Source: Deltaproteobacteria bacterium (GTDB taxonomy: Bacteria; Desulfobacterota_D; UBA1144; Nemesobacterales; UBA2774). From it: a stretch of 64,000 nucleotides of DNA. The notes beneath the pieces were generated by a model. That model was not told the DNA's origin. It saw only the letters and a list, made by a program, of their open reading frames with translations, and did no database searches. A program made the position numbers and the translations under genes. The stretch is taken from NCBI GenBank assembly GCA_040223695.1, contig JAVKFU010000019.1, positions 124,001-188,000 on the forward strand, read 5' to 3'. Of this stretch, positions 33,657-41,790 are shown one piece after another; within the stretch, counting starts at the first letter, position 1, and each line of letters starts with the position of its first letter.

Positions 33657-33827
33657 ATGAAGGCGCTGATCGTATTCGTCTTACTGTGGACACCTTTGTG
33701 TCTCTTTATCTTGTATCGACTGCCCGATTGGTTCGGTGACGAAAACAGATTCAGTCTGGGGGTAATATTCTGGCTTGTCGGTTTTCTCGTGGCCCTGTAC
33801 TATCTGGTCGCGCGGAAGTGGCGTTAG
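33657..33827 (+). CDS. Small two-helix membrane protein (56 residues)
   Basis: A short open frame with ATG at 33657, TAG at 33825 and GGGGAT just upstream. The product begins MKALIVFVLLWTPLCLFILY and has two hydrophobic helices (about residues 3-20 and 33-52). A turn rich in charged residues (RLPDWFGDENRFS) joins them, and it ends ARKWR, so both ends are likely cytoplasmic. A well-formed promoter precedes it, which is the main evidence that it is real. I do not recognise the family; neighbouring genes give no clue to function. Confidence 0.6.
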   Translation: MKALIVFVLLWTPLCLFILYRLPDWFGDENRFSLGVIFWLVGFLVALYYLVARKWR

Positions 33828-34025
33828 GAGTGAATTTCCTGCTCATTTTCCGGACGTATTTTCTTCGCGAGATTCAGTTTTGAATCCCCGTTTTTATATA
33901 CCAAGCTTTTCTGAAACGCTGAAAATAATTTTTCGTTTGGCCGTCATATTAGCCTGGAATTATTAATAAAATGCTCATATAATGCCCTGAGATTTAAATG
34001 GTAATGATTTCCACCTAATAATCAC

Positions 34026-34054
34026 TTGAAATTAGAACCCTTTTATGGGATAAT
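34026..34054 (+). promoter_or_regulatory. Sigma70-type promoter of the ferritin gene
   Basis: TTGAAA (34026-34031) and GATAAT (34049-34054) are spaced by 17 bp, 74 bases before the ferritin ATG. No clear Fur box overlaps them by eye. Confidence 0.6.
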
Positions 34055-34127
34055 TATTTACAGGTCAGGGTCGGCAAAATTAAATATTTTCAAAAGAGAA
34101 TACCGATCCCTGAAAAAGGAGGTTGTC

Positions 34128-34616
34128 ATGCTGAGTAAGGAAATACAGGACGCACTGAATAATCAAATCAAGAACGAGTACTTCGCCTCATATACGTACC
34201 TGTCCATGGCCGCGCACTGCGAATCCATAAATATGAGAGGTTTTGCAAGCTGGCTCAGGAAGCAGAGTAAAGAGGAGCTTGAGCACGCAATAAGGCTCTT
34301 TGACTACGTAATTGACAGGGACGGGCACATTGTGCTTCAATCCATCGACAAGCCCCAGAATAAATTCAAGTCTTTATCCGACATGTTTCAGCAGGTTCTG
34401 GACCATGAGAGAGAAGTAACCGGTATGATTAACAAGCTCTACGAGAAGGCGATAAGTGAAAACGATCATGCCACCGCTGTCGAGCTCCAGTGGTTTATTC
34501 AGGAACAGGTCGAGGAAGAGAAGAGCGCGACCGAGATATTGGAGAGGCTTAAATTCGCGGGCGACAACAGCTCGGCGCTTCTTCTTCTGGATAGGGAGCT
34601 CGCGGAGCGCGGATAG
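34128..34616 (+). CDS. ftnA: Ferritin (iron storage)
   Basis: Four-helix ferritin of 162 residues that oxidises Fe2+ and stores it in a 24-mer shell. The ferroxidase ligands are seen in IKNEYFASYTYLSMAAHCE (Glu17, Tyr24 region), KEELEHAIRLF (Glu-x-x-His) and FIQEQVEEEKSATEI (Gln/Glu). No haem-binding Met typical of bacterioferritin is apparent, so FtnA-type is preferred. The frame is open upstream to 34026, but AAGGAGG at 34116-34122 fixes the ATG at 34128. A promoter lies upstream. Confidence 0.93.
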   Translation: MLSKEIQDALNNQIKNEYFASYTYLSMAAHCESINMRGFASWLRKQSKEELEHAIRLFDYVIDRDGHIVLQSIDKPQNKFKSLSDMFQQVLDHEREVTGMINKLYEKAISENDHATAVELQWFIQEQVEEEKSATEILERLKFAGDNSSALLLLDRELAERG

Positions 34617-34709
34617 GTCCCGTCTTAGACAGAGAAGATTTTCTGCGGATTTTCCGGTTTATTCGCGGCTTGAATCTTATACTTGATGATTTCCGGCAAG
34701 AGAGGTATT

Positions 34710-35312
34710 GTGAGCCTGAAGTTTGAGTTCTGGTATGACTTCGCCAGTACGTACTCTTATCTATCGGCGTCCAGAATCGAAGATATGGCCCGTGAGCGGG
34801 GTATCTCAGTCGAATGGAAACCTTTTCTTCTGGGGCCGATATTCAAGGATCAGGGGTGGGATACGTCTCCGTTCAATATCTATACTGCCAAGGGAAATTA
34901 CATGTGGCGGGATATTGAGCGGCTCTCGGACAAGTACGGGATACCATTCACAAGGCCGTCTCAGTTTCCGAGGAACAGCGTTCTCGCCTCGAAGATCGCG
35001 CTCGTAGCCGGGCCCGAAGGATGGGGCAGCGAGATTTCAAAACTTATTTACAGTTACAATTTTGCCGAGGACAAAGATATTTCCGATAGTGAAATTTTAG
35101 CCTCCGCACTCAATATTCTGGGTAAGGAGCCGTCGACGATACTGCAAAGGGCGGTTTCCGGGGAAAACAAGGGCAGGCTCAGAGCGCAGACCCGGGAGGC
35201 GATTGACAGGGGCGTCTTCGGCGCGCCCAGCTTCGTTACGGGCGACGAGATTTTCTGGGGAAACGACCGGCTCGAGGACGCCCTGGACTGGCACGTGGAG
35301 CACGCGGCCTGA
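34710..35312 (+). CDS. 2-hydroxychromene-2-carboxylate isomerase-like DsbA-family protein
   Basis: A thioredoxin-fold protein of about 200 residues. The N terminus reads FEFWYDFASTYSYLSASRIE, with Ser in place of the CxxC cysteines. This is the kappa-GST/HCCA isomerase pattern (family motif FDFxSPYSY); the C terminus has GVFGAPSFVTGDEIFWGNDRL. The reference enzyme is glutathione-dependent in naphthalene breakdown, but members occur widely and the substrate here is unknown. The GTG at 34710 has AGAGG upstream and gives the normal N terminus; the frame is open to 34683 without a ribosome binding site. It starts 94 nt after the ferritin stop. Confidence 0.85.
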   Translation: MSLKFEFWYDFASTYSYLSASRIEDMARERGISVEWKPFLLGPIFKDQGWDTSPFNIYTAKGNYMWRDIERLSDKYGIPFTRPSQFPRNSVLASKIALVAGPEGWGSEISKLIYSYNFAEDKDISDSEILASALNILGKEPSTILQRAVSGENKGRLRAQTREAIDRGVFGAPSFVTGDEIFWGNDRLEDALDWHVEHAA

Positions 35313-35440
35313 AGGGAAATTCGTTTCCGCACACTATAATAAAAGAGTGTTTTAACAGCCGCTCCGAAGAGCACTCCGAAAAATTGACTCCCGATCATTT
35401 ATACTTGGACAACTAAATATATTAAAATGGAAGAGTGAAA

Positions 35441-36355
35441 ATGTTTTCAAAAACTATCCGGCCTGTTTTTATTGGCCTCCTTATCTGCCTTCTCTATGCA
35501 GGGCATTTATCCCCGGCGCTTTCAGACAACAGCGGGAATTCCGGGAACAAGCATTTTCTCTGGAGGGTCAGCTCAGAGACAAACAATGTTTACATACTCG
35601 GCTCGCTCCACCTTCTGAATGAAAAGCATTACCCGCTGAGCGAAGTCTATGAAAACGCCTTTGACGATTCCCGGATTCTGGTTTTTGAAGTGGACCCCGG
35701 CGTCTTGGACGAACCGGAGACCGCACGGATGATGCTGTCCAAGGCTACCCTCCCAAGGGATAAAACCCTCAGCGGAGTTCTGTCCGAGGAGACTTACACG
35801 CTGACCAAGGAGAAGCTTGGGGATATGGGGGTGAATATAATTATGTTCAGCAAGTCAAAGCCCTGGTTTATCGCGCTTACGGCGGGGATGTTGAAGCTGA
35901 AAAGCATGGGGCTCAATCCCGAATACGGCCTCGACAGATATTTTTACGACAGAGCAGCCGAAGAGGACAAAGAGGTTGTGGGGCTTGAAACCGCGGAGTA
36001 TCAGGTTGATTTGCTGGCGTCAGTCGGGGGAGACAAGCAGGATGAATTGCTGCTTCAGACACTGACCGAGCTTGACCTTATGGAGGAGGAGATAAATAAA
36101 TTAATCGCCGCCTGGAGCAGCGGCGACGACGAGCGGTTCGAAACGATAATCTTTAAGAGCTACGAGGGGTATCCCGAGATTTACGAGAGGCTTATAGTCG
36201 AAAGGAACAAAAACTGGCTTCCCCGGATTGAGGAGTTTACAGGCGCGGGCGAGAATTATATGGTCGTGGTAGGGTCGGCGCACCTTGTCGGAAAGGACGG
36301 ACTGATAAACCTGCTCAGAAAAAAGGGACATGAAGTCGAGCAGATGCAGGATTAG
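35441..36355 (+). CDS. TraB/GumN-family protein with signal peptide
   Basis: An exported protein of the TraB/GumN family (PF01963), related in fold to Tiki proteases. The signal peptide runs to about residue 28 (LSPALS). The family's two conserved His motifs are present as YILGSLHLLN (first GxxH) and VVVGSAHLVGKDGL near the C terminus. A central Glu-rich region includes FEVDPG. Tiki-like members are metal-dependent proteases; activity of bacterial GumN proteins is mostly unproven. I took ATG 35441, with GGAAGAG upstream; a GTG two codons earlier is possible. Confidence 0.88.
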   Translation: MFSKTIRPVFIGLLICLLYAGHLSPALSDNSGNSGNKHFLWRVSSETNNVYILGSLHLLNEKHYPLSEVYENAFDDSRILVFEVDPGVLDEPETARMMLSKATLPRDKTLSGVLSEETYTLTKEKLGDMGVNIIMFSKSKPWFIALTAGMLKLKSMGLNPEYGLDRYFYDRAAEEDKEVVGLETAEYQVDLLASVGGDKQDELLLQTLTELDLMEEEINKLIAAWSSGDDERFETIIFKSYEGYPEIYERLIVERNKNWLPRIEEFTGAGENYMVVVGSAHLVGKDGLINLLRKKGHEVEQMQD

Positions 36356-36358
36356 AAG

Positions 36359-36640
36359 CTATGACGTTACTTTTACTCCCTTCCAGAAAGCGACATAATT
36401 CTTTATCGGGCCCGCGGCTTCTTTAGGCTCGGGATAGTACCAGGCCGCATCCTTTTTGGCGTCTCCGTTAACGACGACATCGTGGTAACCTGCCACTCCC
36501 TTCCAGGGGCACCTCGTATGAGTCCCGCTTTCCTCGAAAAATCCCTTTTTTATGCTCTCTGGCGGGAAATAATGATTTCCTTCGACGACAATCGTATCGC
36601 CACTTTCAGCAATAACCGTTTCATTCCATATGGCTTTCAC
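36359..36640 (-). CDS. DUF427 protein
   Basis: A 93-residue beta-rich protein matching DUF427 features: KAIWNETVIAESGDTIVVEGNHYFPPESI near the start and TRCPWKGVAGYHDVVVNG in the middle, ending AFWKGVKVTS. The family is widespread and its function is not known. It is convergent with the TraB/GumN gene, whose stop is only 3 nt away, and divergent from the sigma54 activator. Confidence 0.88.
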   Translation of the reverse strand: MKAIWNETVIAESGDTIVVEGNHYFPPESIKKGFFEESGTHTRCPWKGVAGYHDVVVNGDAKKDAAWYYPEPKEAAGPIKNYVAFWKGVKVTS

Positions 36641-36832
36641 GATTTAAATCTCCTCAGCTTTAACACTTAACTTTTATTAAGTTTCTCATATTTGAATTGG
36701 TACACCTTTACTTTTAATATATGTAAAAGGGAATCAAAGATTTCGATGCAAAAGTGGTTCGATGGATTCTTAGGCATGCATCGATAAGCGGGATTAATCC
36801 TGATAGGTACGGAAGTACCGGGGGAACGATAA

Positions 36833-38767
36833 TTGGCGAGTAATACGGAATCCAATTTGCACACGCTCGACGAGGATGCCGCTCTCAGGATGATTATGGA
36901 GGGCACAGCCACCGAGACGGGGGAGCGGTTTTTCAGGGCGCTTGTTAAAAGCGTATCGAAAGCACTCGATACGAAGGGCGCCTGGGTTACGGAGTATCTC
37001 AAAGAATCAGAGCGGCTCAGGTCTTTCGCCTTCTGGTTTGACGGGGACTGGATAGAAGAGTGCGAGTACGATGTCAAGGGAACGCCTTGCCAAACCGTGA
37101 TAGAGGAAGCCAGGCTCGTGCACATACCTGAGAATGTGGTAGCGCTCTATCCCGATGACCCGGATTTGGACCCTCAGGGGGCGGTAAGCTTTATGGGCGT
37201 ACCGCTTACTGATACCAACGGGGAGGTTCTCGGGCACCTTGCGGTTGTCGATTCAAAGCCGCTCCCGAAACTGCCAAAGGCGATAACAATATTTCGTATT
37301 TTCGCGGCAAGGGCCTGCGCGGAAATATTGCGGCTGCGCGCCGAGGCCGAAGTCCGCGAGCGGGAGAAAGAACTGGGGAGTCTTGTCGACAGCGCGATGG
37401 ACGCAATTATAGAATTAAACAATATGCTGGAAGTCAGCATGTTGAACCCTGCGGCGGAGAAGGTATTCCAGACGAAGATATCTGAAAATGAGCGGAGGAG
37501 TTTCCTTGAATTCCTCTCCGATGAAAGCGGAGAAAAGCTCAGAAATATTATAGGGGAGCTTGCGGTCCTTCCGGAGGGGCAGAGATATATATGGATTGCG
37601 GGCGGACTCGCGGGCAGGGAGGCAGGGGGCGGTACATTCAAGGCGGAAGCTACAATTTCCCAGTTCGAGATGCAGGGTAAAAGATTTTATACACTTATTC
37701 TGAGGAACATAAACGAGAGACTGGAAGCGGAGAAAAGGATAAAGATGCTCTCCCGGGAAGCCGATTATCTGAGGGAGGAGATTAATTCACTCCAGAACTT
37801 CGGGGAGATTATAGGAAATTGCCCAGCCTTGTTGAAGGTATTGAGCAATATTAATAAGGTTGCGGGCACTGACGCTACGGTGCTGATTTCGGGAGAGACC
37901 GGTACGGGTAAGGAACTAATCGCCAGGGCCATACATGCGGGGAGCGGAAGGAGGGATAAACCCTTAATAAAGGTCAACTGCGCCGCGATTCCCCGGGGGC
38001 TGATCGAGAGCGAATTTTTCGGTCACGAAAAGGGGTCGTTTACAGGGGCGTCAGGTAAGAGGGAGGGGCGTTTTTCTCTGGCGGACGGCGGCACTATTTT
38101 CCTTGACGAGATAGGCGAGCTGCCGCTCGATCTTCAATCCAAGCTCCTCCGGGTGCTTCAGGAAGGGGAGTTCGAGCCTGTGGGCAGTTCAAAAACCAGA
38201 AAAGTGAATGTCAGGGTGCTGGCGGCGACAAACAGGGACCTTAATCGGGAGGTAAAAGAGGGGAAATTCCGGGAAGACCTGTACTACAGATTAAACGTAT
38301 TCCCATTAACGGTGCCCCCTCTCAGGGAAAGGGGTGAAGATATCATAAAGCTTGCATCGGTCTTCGCGGAAAAGTTTGCGTCTAAGATCGGTATTTCGGT
38401 AAGACCCCTCACGCAGGACCAAATTGAGAGAATGATGGCTTACAGCTGGCCGGGCAACATACGCGAGCTACAAAACGTAATAGAGCGCGCCGTTATTACC
38501 GCTCAAGGGGGAGGGCTCAACCTGGACCAGGCGCTTCCGGTTACTTCACTAAATAGAGATTCGTCAGAAGAGCGTTCAAAAGCGGCTCCGGGAAAACGGG
38601 TCCTTACACAGAAGGAGCTTCAGGACCTGGAGAGGGAAAATATCATAGCCGCCCTCGAGAAAGCCAGCTGGAAGGTTTCAGGTGAAAAGGGCGCCGCCAG
38701 TCTGCTCGGTATTCCTCACACGACACTTAGCTCGCGTATCAAAGCCCTCGGAATTAAACGCCCGTAA
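36833..38767 (+). CDS. Sigma54-dependent activator: GAF-PAS-AAA+-Fis
   Basis: A 644-residue bacterial enhancer-binding protein. A GAF-like domain (residues about 20-175) and a PAS-like domain (about 190-300) precede a short coiled coil. The AAA+ domain has Walker [12 protein letters not shown], the sigma54-contacting loop as GSFTGA (the common Ser variant), Walker [13 protein letters not shown] and the arginine-finger region. A Fis-type helix-turn-helix ends the protein ([20 protein letters not shown]). No receiver domain is present, so a ligand or redox state sensed by GAF/PAS probably controls it. The start is TTG with GGGGG upstream. The osmC operon, 15 bp beyond in opposite orientation, has a -24/-12 promoter and is the likely target. 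Confidence 0.9.
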   Translation: MASNTESNLHTLDEDAALRMIMEGTATETGERFFRALVKSVSKALDTKGAWVTEYLKESERLRSFAFWFDGDWIEECEYDVKGTPCQTVIEEARLVHIPENVVALYPDDPDLDPQGAVSFMGVPLTDTNGEVLGHLAVVDSKPLPKLPKAITIFRIFAARACAEILRLRAEAEVREREKELGSLVDSAMDAIIELNNMLEVSMLNPAAEKVFQTKISENERRSFLEFLSDESGEKLRNIIGELAVLPEGQRYIWIAGGLAGREAGGGTFKAEATISQFEMQGKRFYTLILRNINERLEAEKRIKMLSREADYLREEINSLQNFGEIIGNCPALLKVLSNINKVAGTDATVLISGETGTGKELIARAIHAGSGRRDKPLIKVNCAAIPRGLIESEFFGHEKGSFTGASGKREGRFSLADGGTIFLDEIGELPLDLQSKLLRVLQEGEFEPVGSSKTRKVNVRVLAATNRDLNREVKEGKFREDLYYRLNVFPLTVPPLRERGEDIIKLASVFAEKFASKIGISVRPLTQDQIERMMAYSWPGNIRELQNVIERAVITAQGGGLNLDQALPVTSLNRDSSEERSKAAPGKRVLTQKELQDLERENIIAALEKASWKVSGEKGAASLLGIPHTTLSSRIKALGIKRP

Positions 38768-38782
38768 TAATGGTTCCTGTAT

Positions 38783-39757
38783 CTAAAATGACAAACGGAT
38801 TCCTACTGCAAGCGGGTTCACACTATCTTCGCCGAACTCGTTTATAAGGGCATGTACCGCACGCCATCCGGTACAGTGGCCTGGAATTATAACCTGGAAA
38901 TCGAACTCTTTCAGCGCCTTGATCGATTCTTCGATCAGCTCTTCATTCGGGTAGACAAGGTGAAGACCGCCCACCAGGGCGTAAAGCGGAATATCGGGGA
39001 AGAGCCTTTGTGCATGTGTGCAGATATTAATTATCCCGGCATGTGAACACCCCGTGAATATGGCGAGTCCTTTTCCCTTCACATGGGCCGCCAGAAACCT
39101 TTCTTCCATTACGAGCGGATCGGGCTCCCAACTCCCCGAATCCCCCAACCTGACCTGGTTCTCGAGTCCCTTCTCAAAACTTTCGCGGGGAATTTCACCG
39201 CTTAGATAAAACATATCGTCAATAATTCTTTCCGCCATCTCCGACTTTTTTATTTGCAATCCTGCCCGCTCCAACGCTTCCGGTGAATGCACGTCCTGGA
39301 GCGGGAGGATCGTGCCGTCCTGAAGCCGGTCTCCGCGTTTTACGAACGCGCCCGGATGGACGTGAAGCGGTACCCGTTTTCCTCCGTTCCGGGCGCGGAT
39401 TAGCCTTGCCGCCCTTGTTAGACCCTCTGAATGGTCGAAGTGGCCGTGAGTTAGAACGATAGCCTCTACGCAGCCAAAATCGAATCCCGTTTTAAGGCCG
39501 TTTCTCTCGAGTGTATCGGAGTCCGGGCCCCCATCGAAAAGTACTGTGCGCGCTTCGCTGCCGAGACGGGCCGTAACTGCGAGACAGAGTCCGTGCTGAG
39601 CCAGACAAAGCGATTGTCCCGCCATCTCATTCATCCCCGCATCCATCAGAACACTAAGCTCCGAGGTAATGTGCGCGGGTCTCGTTGACAGCATGTCTGC
39701 CGTATTATCGACAAGGGCATTAACGGTTAGGCCGTCTAGTTGTTTCATTTCTCTCAC
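38783..39757 (-). CDS. MBL-fold metallohydrolase (MJ0301/dihydropterin-type)
   Basis: Metallo-beta-lactamase fold protein of 324 residues. The metal motif THGHFDH gives the His-His-Asp-His set; FTGCSHAGIINI supplies a further His and IIPGHCTGW the last one. The overall pattern matches the archaeal-type 7,8-dihydropterin-6-methyl-4-(beta-D-ribofuranosyl)-aminobenzene-phosphate synthase family; in bacteria this family has no settled role. It is the last gene of the osmC-methyltransferase-MBL unit, 49 nt after the methyltransferase, and ends 15 bp from the convergent activator gene. Confidence 0.82.
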   Translation of the reverse strand: MREMKQLDGLTVNALVDNTADMLSTRPAHITSELSVLMDAGMNEMAGQSLCLAQHGLCLAVTARLGSEARTVLFDGGPDSDTLERNGLKTGFDFGCVEAIVLTHGHFDHSEGLTRAARLIRARNGGKRVPLHVHPGAFVKRGDRLQDGTILPLQDVHSPEALERAGLQIKKSEMAERIIDDMFYLSGEIPRESFEKGLENQVRLGDSGSWEPDPLVMEERFLAAHVKGKGLAIFTGCSHAGIINICTHAQRLFPDIPLYALVGGLHLVYPNEELIEESIKALKEFDFQVIIPGHCTGWRAVHALINEFGEDSVNPLAVGIRLSF

Positions 39758-39806
39758 AAATGCGATATAAGAGCTATTTTAGCCTCAACCGGGCTAATCC
39801 CATAAT

Positions 39807-40595
39807 TCACGCTTTTCTTGCAAAGAAGTTCACGCCCTGAACGTACAGGTCTTTGGACACCTTCGCTTCAGCCGATGTATTTTTAAAACAATCGAAGCGC
39901 TCAGTTATCTCACAGTCGGAGAGCCCCGCCGAAGAAGCTATTTCCGGGAGCTCCAGTTCGGTCAAAGCGCCTCCTATACAGGCTGCCCAGAGGTCGGGGT
40001 TGCTCCTCGCGTCCATTTTAAGCTCCCTCTGCACGACGACGTCGCCCATGAACAATCTGCCTCCGGGTTTGAGCACACGGTGGATTTCCTTGAATACCTT
40101 TTCCTTATCGGGAGCTAGGTTTACGACGCCGTTTGAAATGACCACGTCTATGCTATCGTCATCGACGGGGAGGTCCTCGAATAAGCCTTCTCTAATTTCA
40201 ACAATTTCCGAAAGACACGCTTTCTTCGCCGCCATCGTTGCGCAGTCGCGCATGGCTTCGGTCATGTCGACTCCTATCGCTTTTCCCGTGGGCCCTACCT
40301 TTTTCGCAGCGAGCAACAGATCCATCCCCGCCCCGCAAGCGTGATCGAGCACGGTCTGGCCCGCTTCGATCGGGCCTATCCTGTGAGGATTGGCCACCCC
40401 CGCGAAGCGCGCGGTGCTCTCCTCCGGAAGCTCTCTCAGCTCATCGAGATCGTAGTGGAGGTATCCGCTCGCGTACTCGGGCCCCCGGTGGAAATGAAAC
40501 TCGCCGCCGGGCTCCCGCGCCACACGCTCGTATGTTTCATGTACCCTTTCCCTTAAATATTTAACGTCGAATCCTGCCGGACATTTAACTGCCAT
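39807..40595 (-). CDS. SAM-dependent methyltransferase, ArsM-like without all arsenic-binding cysteines
   Basis: Class I methyltransferase of 262 residues. The SAM motif I is VLDHACGAGMDLLLAAKKVG and the acidic end of strand 2 is GVDMTEAM. The layout and the phrases VNLAPDKEKVFKEIHRVLKPGGRL and ACIGGALTELEL match arsenite methyltransferases. Of the Cys that bind As(III) in ArsM, the one expected at FAGVANP (usually GCGNP) and the one in ISNGVVNL (usually ISNCVINL) are absent, whereas the ACIGGAL Cys remains. Arsenite is therefore an unlikely substrate. It is the middle gene of the sigma54-type operon. Confidence 0.8.
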   Translation of the reverse strand: MAVKCPAGFDVKYLRERVHETYERVAREPGGEFHFHRGPEYASGYLHYDLDELRELPEESTARFAGVANPHRIGPIEAGQTVLDHACGAGMDLLLAAKKVGPTGKAIGVDMTEAMRDCATMAAKKACLSEIVEIREGLFEDLPVDDDSIDVVISNGVVNLAPDKEKVFKEIHRVLKPGGRLFMGDVVVQRELKMDARSNPDLWAACIGGALTELELPEIASSAGLSDCEITERFDCFKNTSAEAKVSKDLYVQGVNFFARKA

Positions 40596-40621
40596 TTTTT
40601 CTCTCCTTTTATGTTTTTTAC

Positions 40622-40663
40622 CGGCACATCATGCCCCTTATTATTGCGGGGCATGATGTGCCG
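40622..40663. repeat. Perfect 16-bp intercistronic hairpin between osmC and the methyltransferase gene
   Basis: CGGCACATCATGCCCC (40622-40637) and its exact complement (40648-40663) enclose a 10-base loop. On the transcribed minus strand it is followed by TAAAAAACA, not by a T run, so it is not a standard terminator. It more likely stabilises the osmC message or tunes downstream expression. Confidence 0.75.
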
Positions 40664-40669
40664 CCTAAA

Positions 40670-41251
40670 TTAGACTTCTAACGTTACGTTTACGGGCACC
40701 GGATTGCTCACTATATCAAAAACGGGGGAGTGTCCGGTGGCAAACTCAACAAGCTCCTCTATTTCTTCCCTTGTAGCGTCTGCTTTCACTTTTACAGAAA
40801 CCCTTATTTCCTCGTAACCGTTTCTCCGGGCGCCCGGCAACGCGAGGAGACCGCGCAGATCGAGATCGCCCTCAAATCCGGTTTCCACGTTATGAATCTT
40901 AATACCCCTCGCCGCGGCGTGATAAACCAGGGTTGTAGTTATGCATCCCGCTAACCCGTGCAGAACCTGCTCCACAGGGTTCGCGCCCTTGTCCTCTCCG
41001 AGGAGAAGCGGGGGTTCATCGTTGTCCATGACAAACGGTTCTTCCCTTGTGTTTTCCTGAAGGGCACCGTAAAAACTATCTATGTGTGATCTGTTGTGAC
41101 CACCCATAATCCATTTGTTGGAGTTACGGAATTTAAATCTAGCTATCTCCGCATTCCCCTTAATTACTTCTATGGTGTCGAATAGCTTCGTAACGTTGAC
41201 ACCGTTTAAAACTGTTTCCTGTGAACTGTTTACCGCTGTTCGTTCTGACAT
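40670..41251 (-). CDS. OsmC-family peroxiredoxin-like protein
   Basis: A 193-residue OsmC/Ohr-superfamily protein. The conserved blocks are PVEQVLHGLAGCITTTLVYHAAARGI (with the reactive Cys in LAGCIT) and ARRNGYEEIRVSVKVKADAT. The second Cys of Ohr (VCP motif) is not found: the matching region reads ATGHSPVFDIVS, so the two-Cys peroxidase cycle of Ohr cannot operate. This places it with the YhfA/OsmC-like group of unclear substrate. GGAGG precedes the ATG. It heads the operon transcribed from the predicted sigma54 promoter. Confidence 0.85.
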   Translation of the reverse strand: MSERTAVNSSQETVLNGVNVTKLFDTIEVIKGNAEIARFKFRNSNKWIMGGHNRSHIDSFYGALQENTREEPFVMDNDEPPLLLGEDKGANPVEQVLHGLAGCITTTLVYHAAARGIKIHNVETGFEGDLDLRGLLALPGARRNGYEEIRVSVKVKADATREEIEELVEFATGHSPVFDIVSNPVPVNVTLEV

Positions 41252-41304
41252 TTGTATTACCTCCTATTTTTAGTTTTTTGCTGCCGAGAACTTACTTGCT
41301 TTAG

Positions 41305-41321
41305 AAGCACAGGGTGTGCCA
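41305..41321 (-). promoter_or_regulatory. Predicted sigma54 (-24/-12) promoter of osmC operon
   Basis: On the minus strand, TGGCAC (41321-41316), five bases and GTGCT (41310-41306) match the sigma54 consensus TGGCAC-N5-TTGCW with one mismatch and exact GG/GC spacing. Transcription would start near 41295, giving a leader of about 44 bases before the osmC ATG. An enhancer-binding protein gene lies at the other end of the operon. Confidence 0.72.
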
Positions 41322-41391
41322 ATTTAGTTTTATTGGTGATAATTGAGTTGTATCAGGTAGTTATGAGGATTTAATGAAGGGTGCGTAATTT

Positions 41392-41443
41392 ATGAGATTT
41401 CGTGAATAACGAGATGTCGTAAAGAGAATTAACGATTTTTCGT
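41392..41443. promoter_or_regulatory. Three dyads, possible enhancer (UAS) for the sigma54 activator
   Basis: ACGA-N4-TCGT occurs perfectly at 41409-41420 and 41432-41443, and as ATGA-N4-TCGT at 41392-41403. They lie 70-125 bases upstream of the -24 box, the usual distance for enhancer sites of Fis-type HTH activators. Confidence 0.55.
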
Positions 41444-41790
41444 GAAATTTATAAATTATAGTGTCGGTAGGGTGCTGTGAATTCGTTGAAGTAACCGCAG
41501 CGGCAGCAAAAATGCAGGTAAAGTGCAGCCACTACAGCCGCTCGGACTCCGAATGCTTAGCTCCACTTTTTATTTTACAGCAGAACGTACTATTTCTTCA
41601 GAGCGCTTCTTACTATTCAGAATTGAGTAAAACAGCGGTTTGAAGTATAATGGCTATCGTCGGTATTTATCTAAATTTTGGTTCCCTATTAATTGATCAG
41701 GAAAATGCGGTTTTTATACTGGTGCTATACTTGGATAAAAGTGCCTGCAGACTCTGGCATTTAGTAACAAAAAGATCGGAGGTTCTCTTT
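41444..41790. other. Upstream region of the multicopper oxidase gene
   Basis: No convincing gene was found in these 347 bases; the oxidase frame is open from 41650 but has no ribosome binding site until 41777. The promoter of the oxidase should lie here; I could not point to a strong pair of hexamers. Confidence 0.4.

Noticed and set aside
34026-34127. N-terminal extension of ferritin
   Set aside because: The stretch holds the promoter; AAGGAGG places the start at 34128, which gives the usual ferritin length.
36805-36818. Small hairpin GGTAC-GGAA-GTACC before the sigma54 activator gene
   Set aside because: Only five pairs; too short to support a regulatory claim.
40622-40663. Hairpin as a Rho-independent terminator
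   Set aside because: No T run follows on the transcribed strand, and the next gene in the operon lies directly beyond.
41650-41790. N-terminal extension of the multicopper oxidase from 41650
   Set aside because: GGAGG at about 41777 fixes the start at 41791, and the extension is not signal-like.
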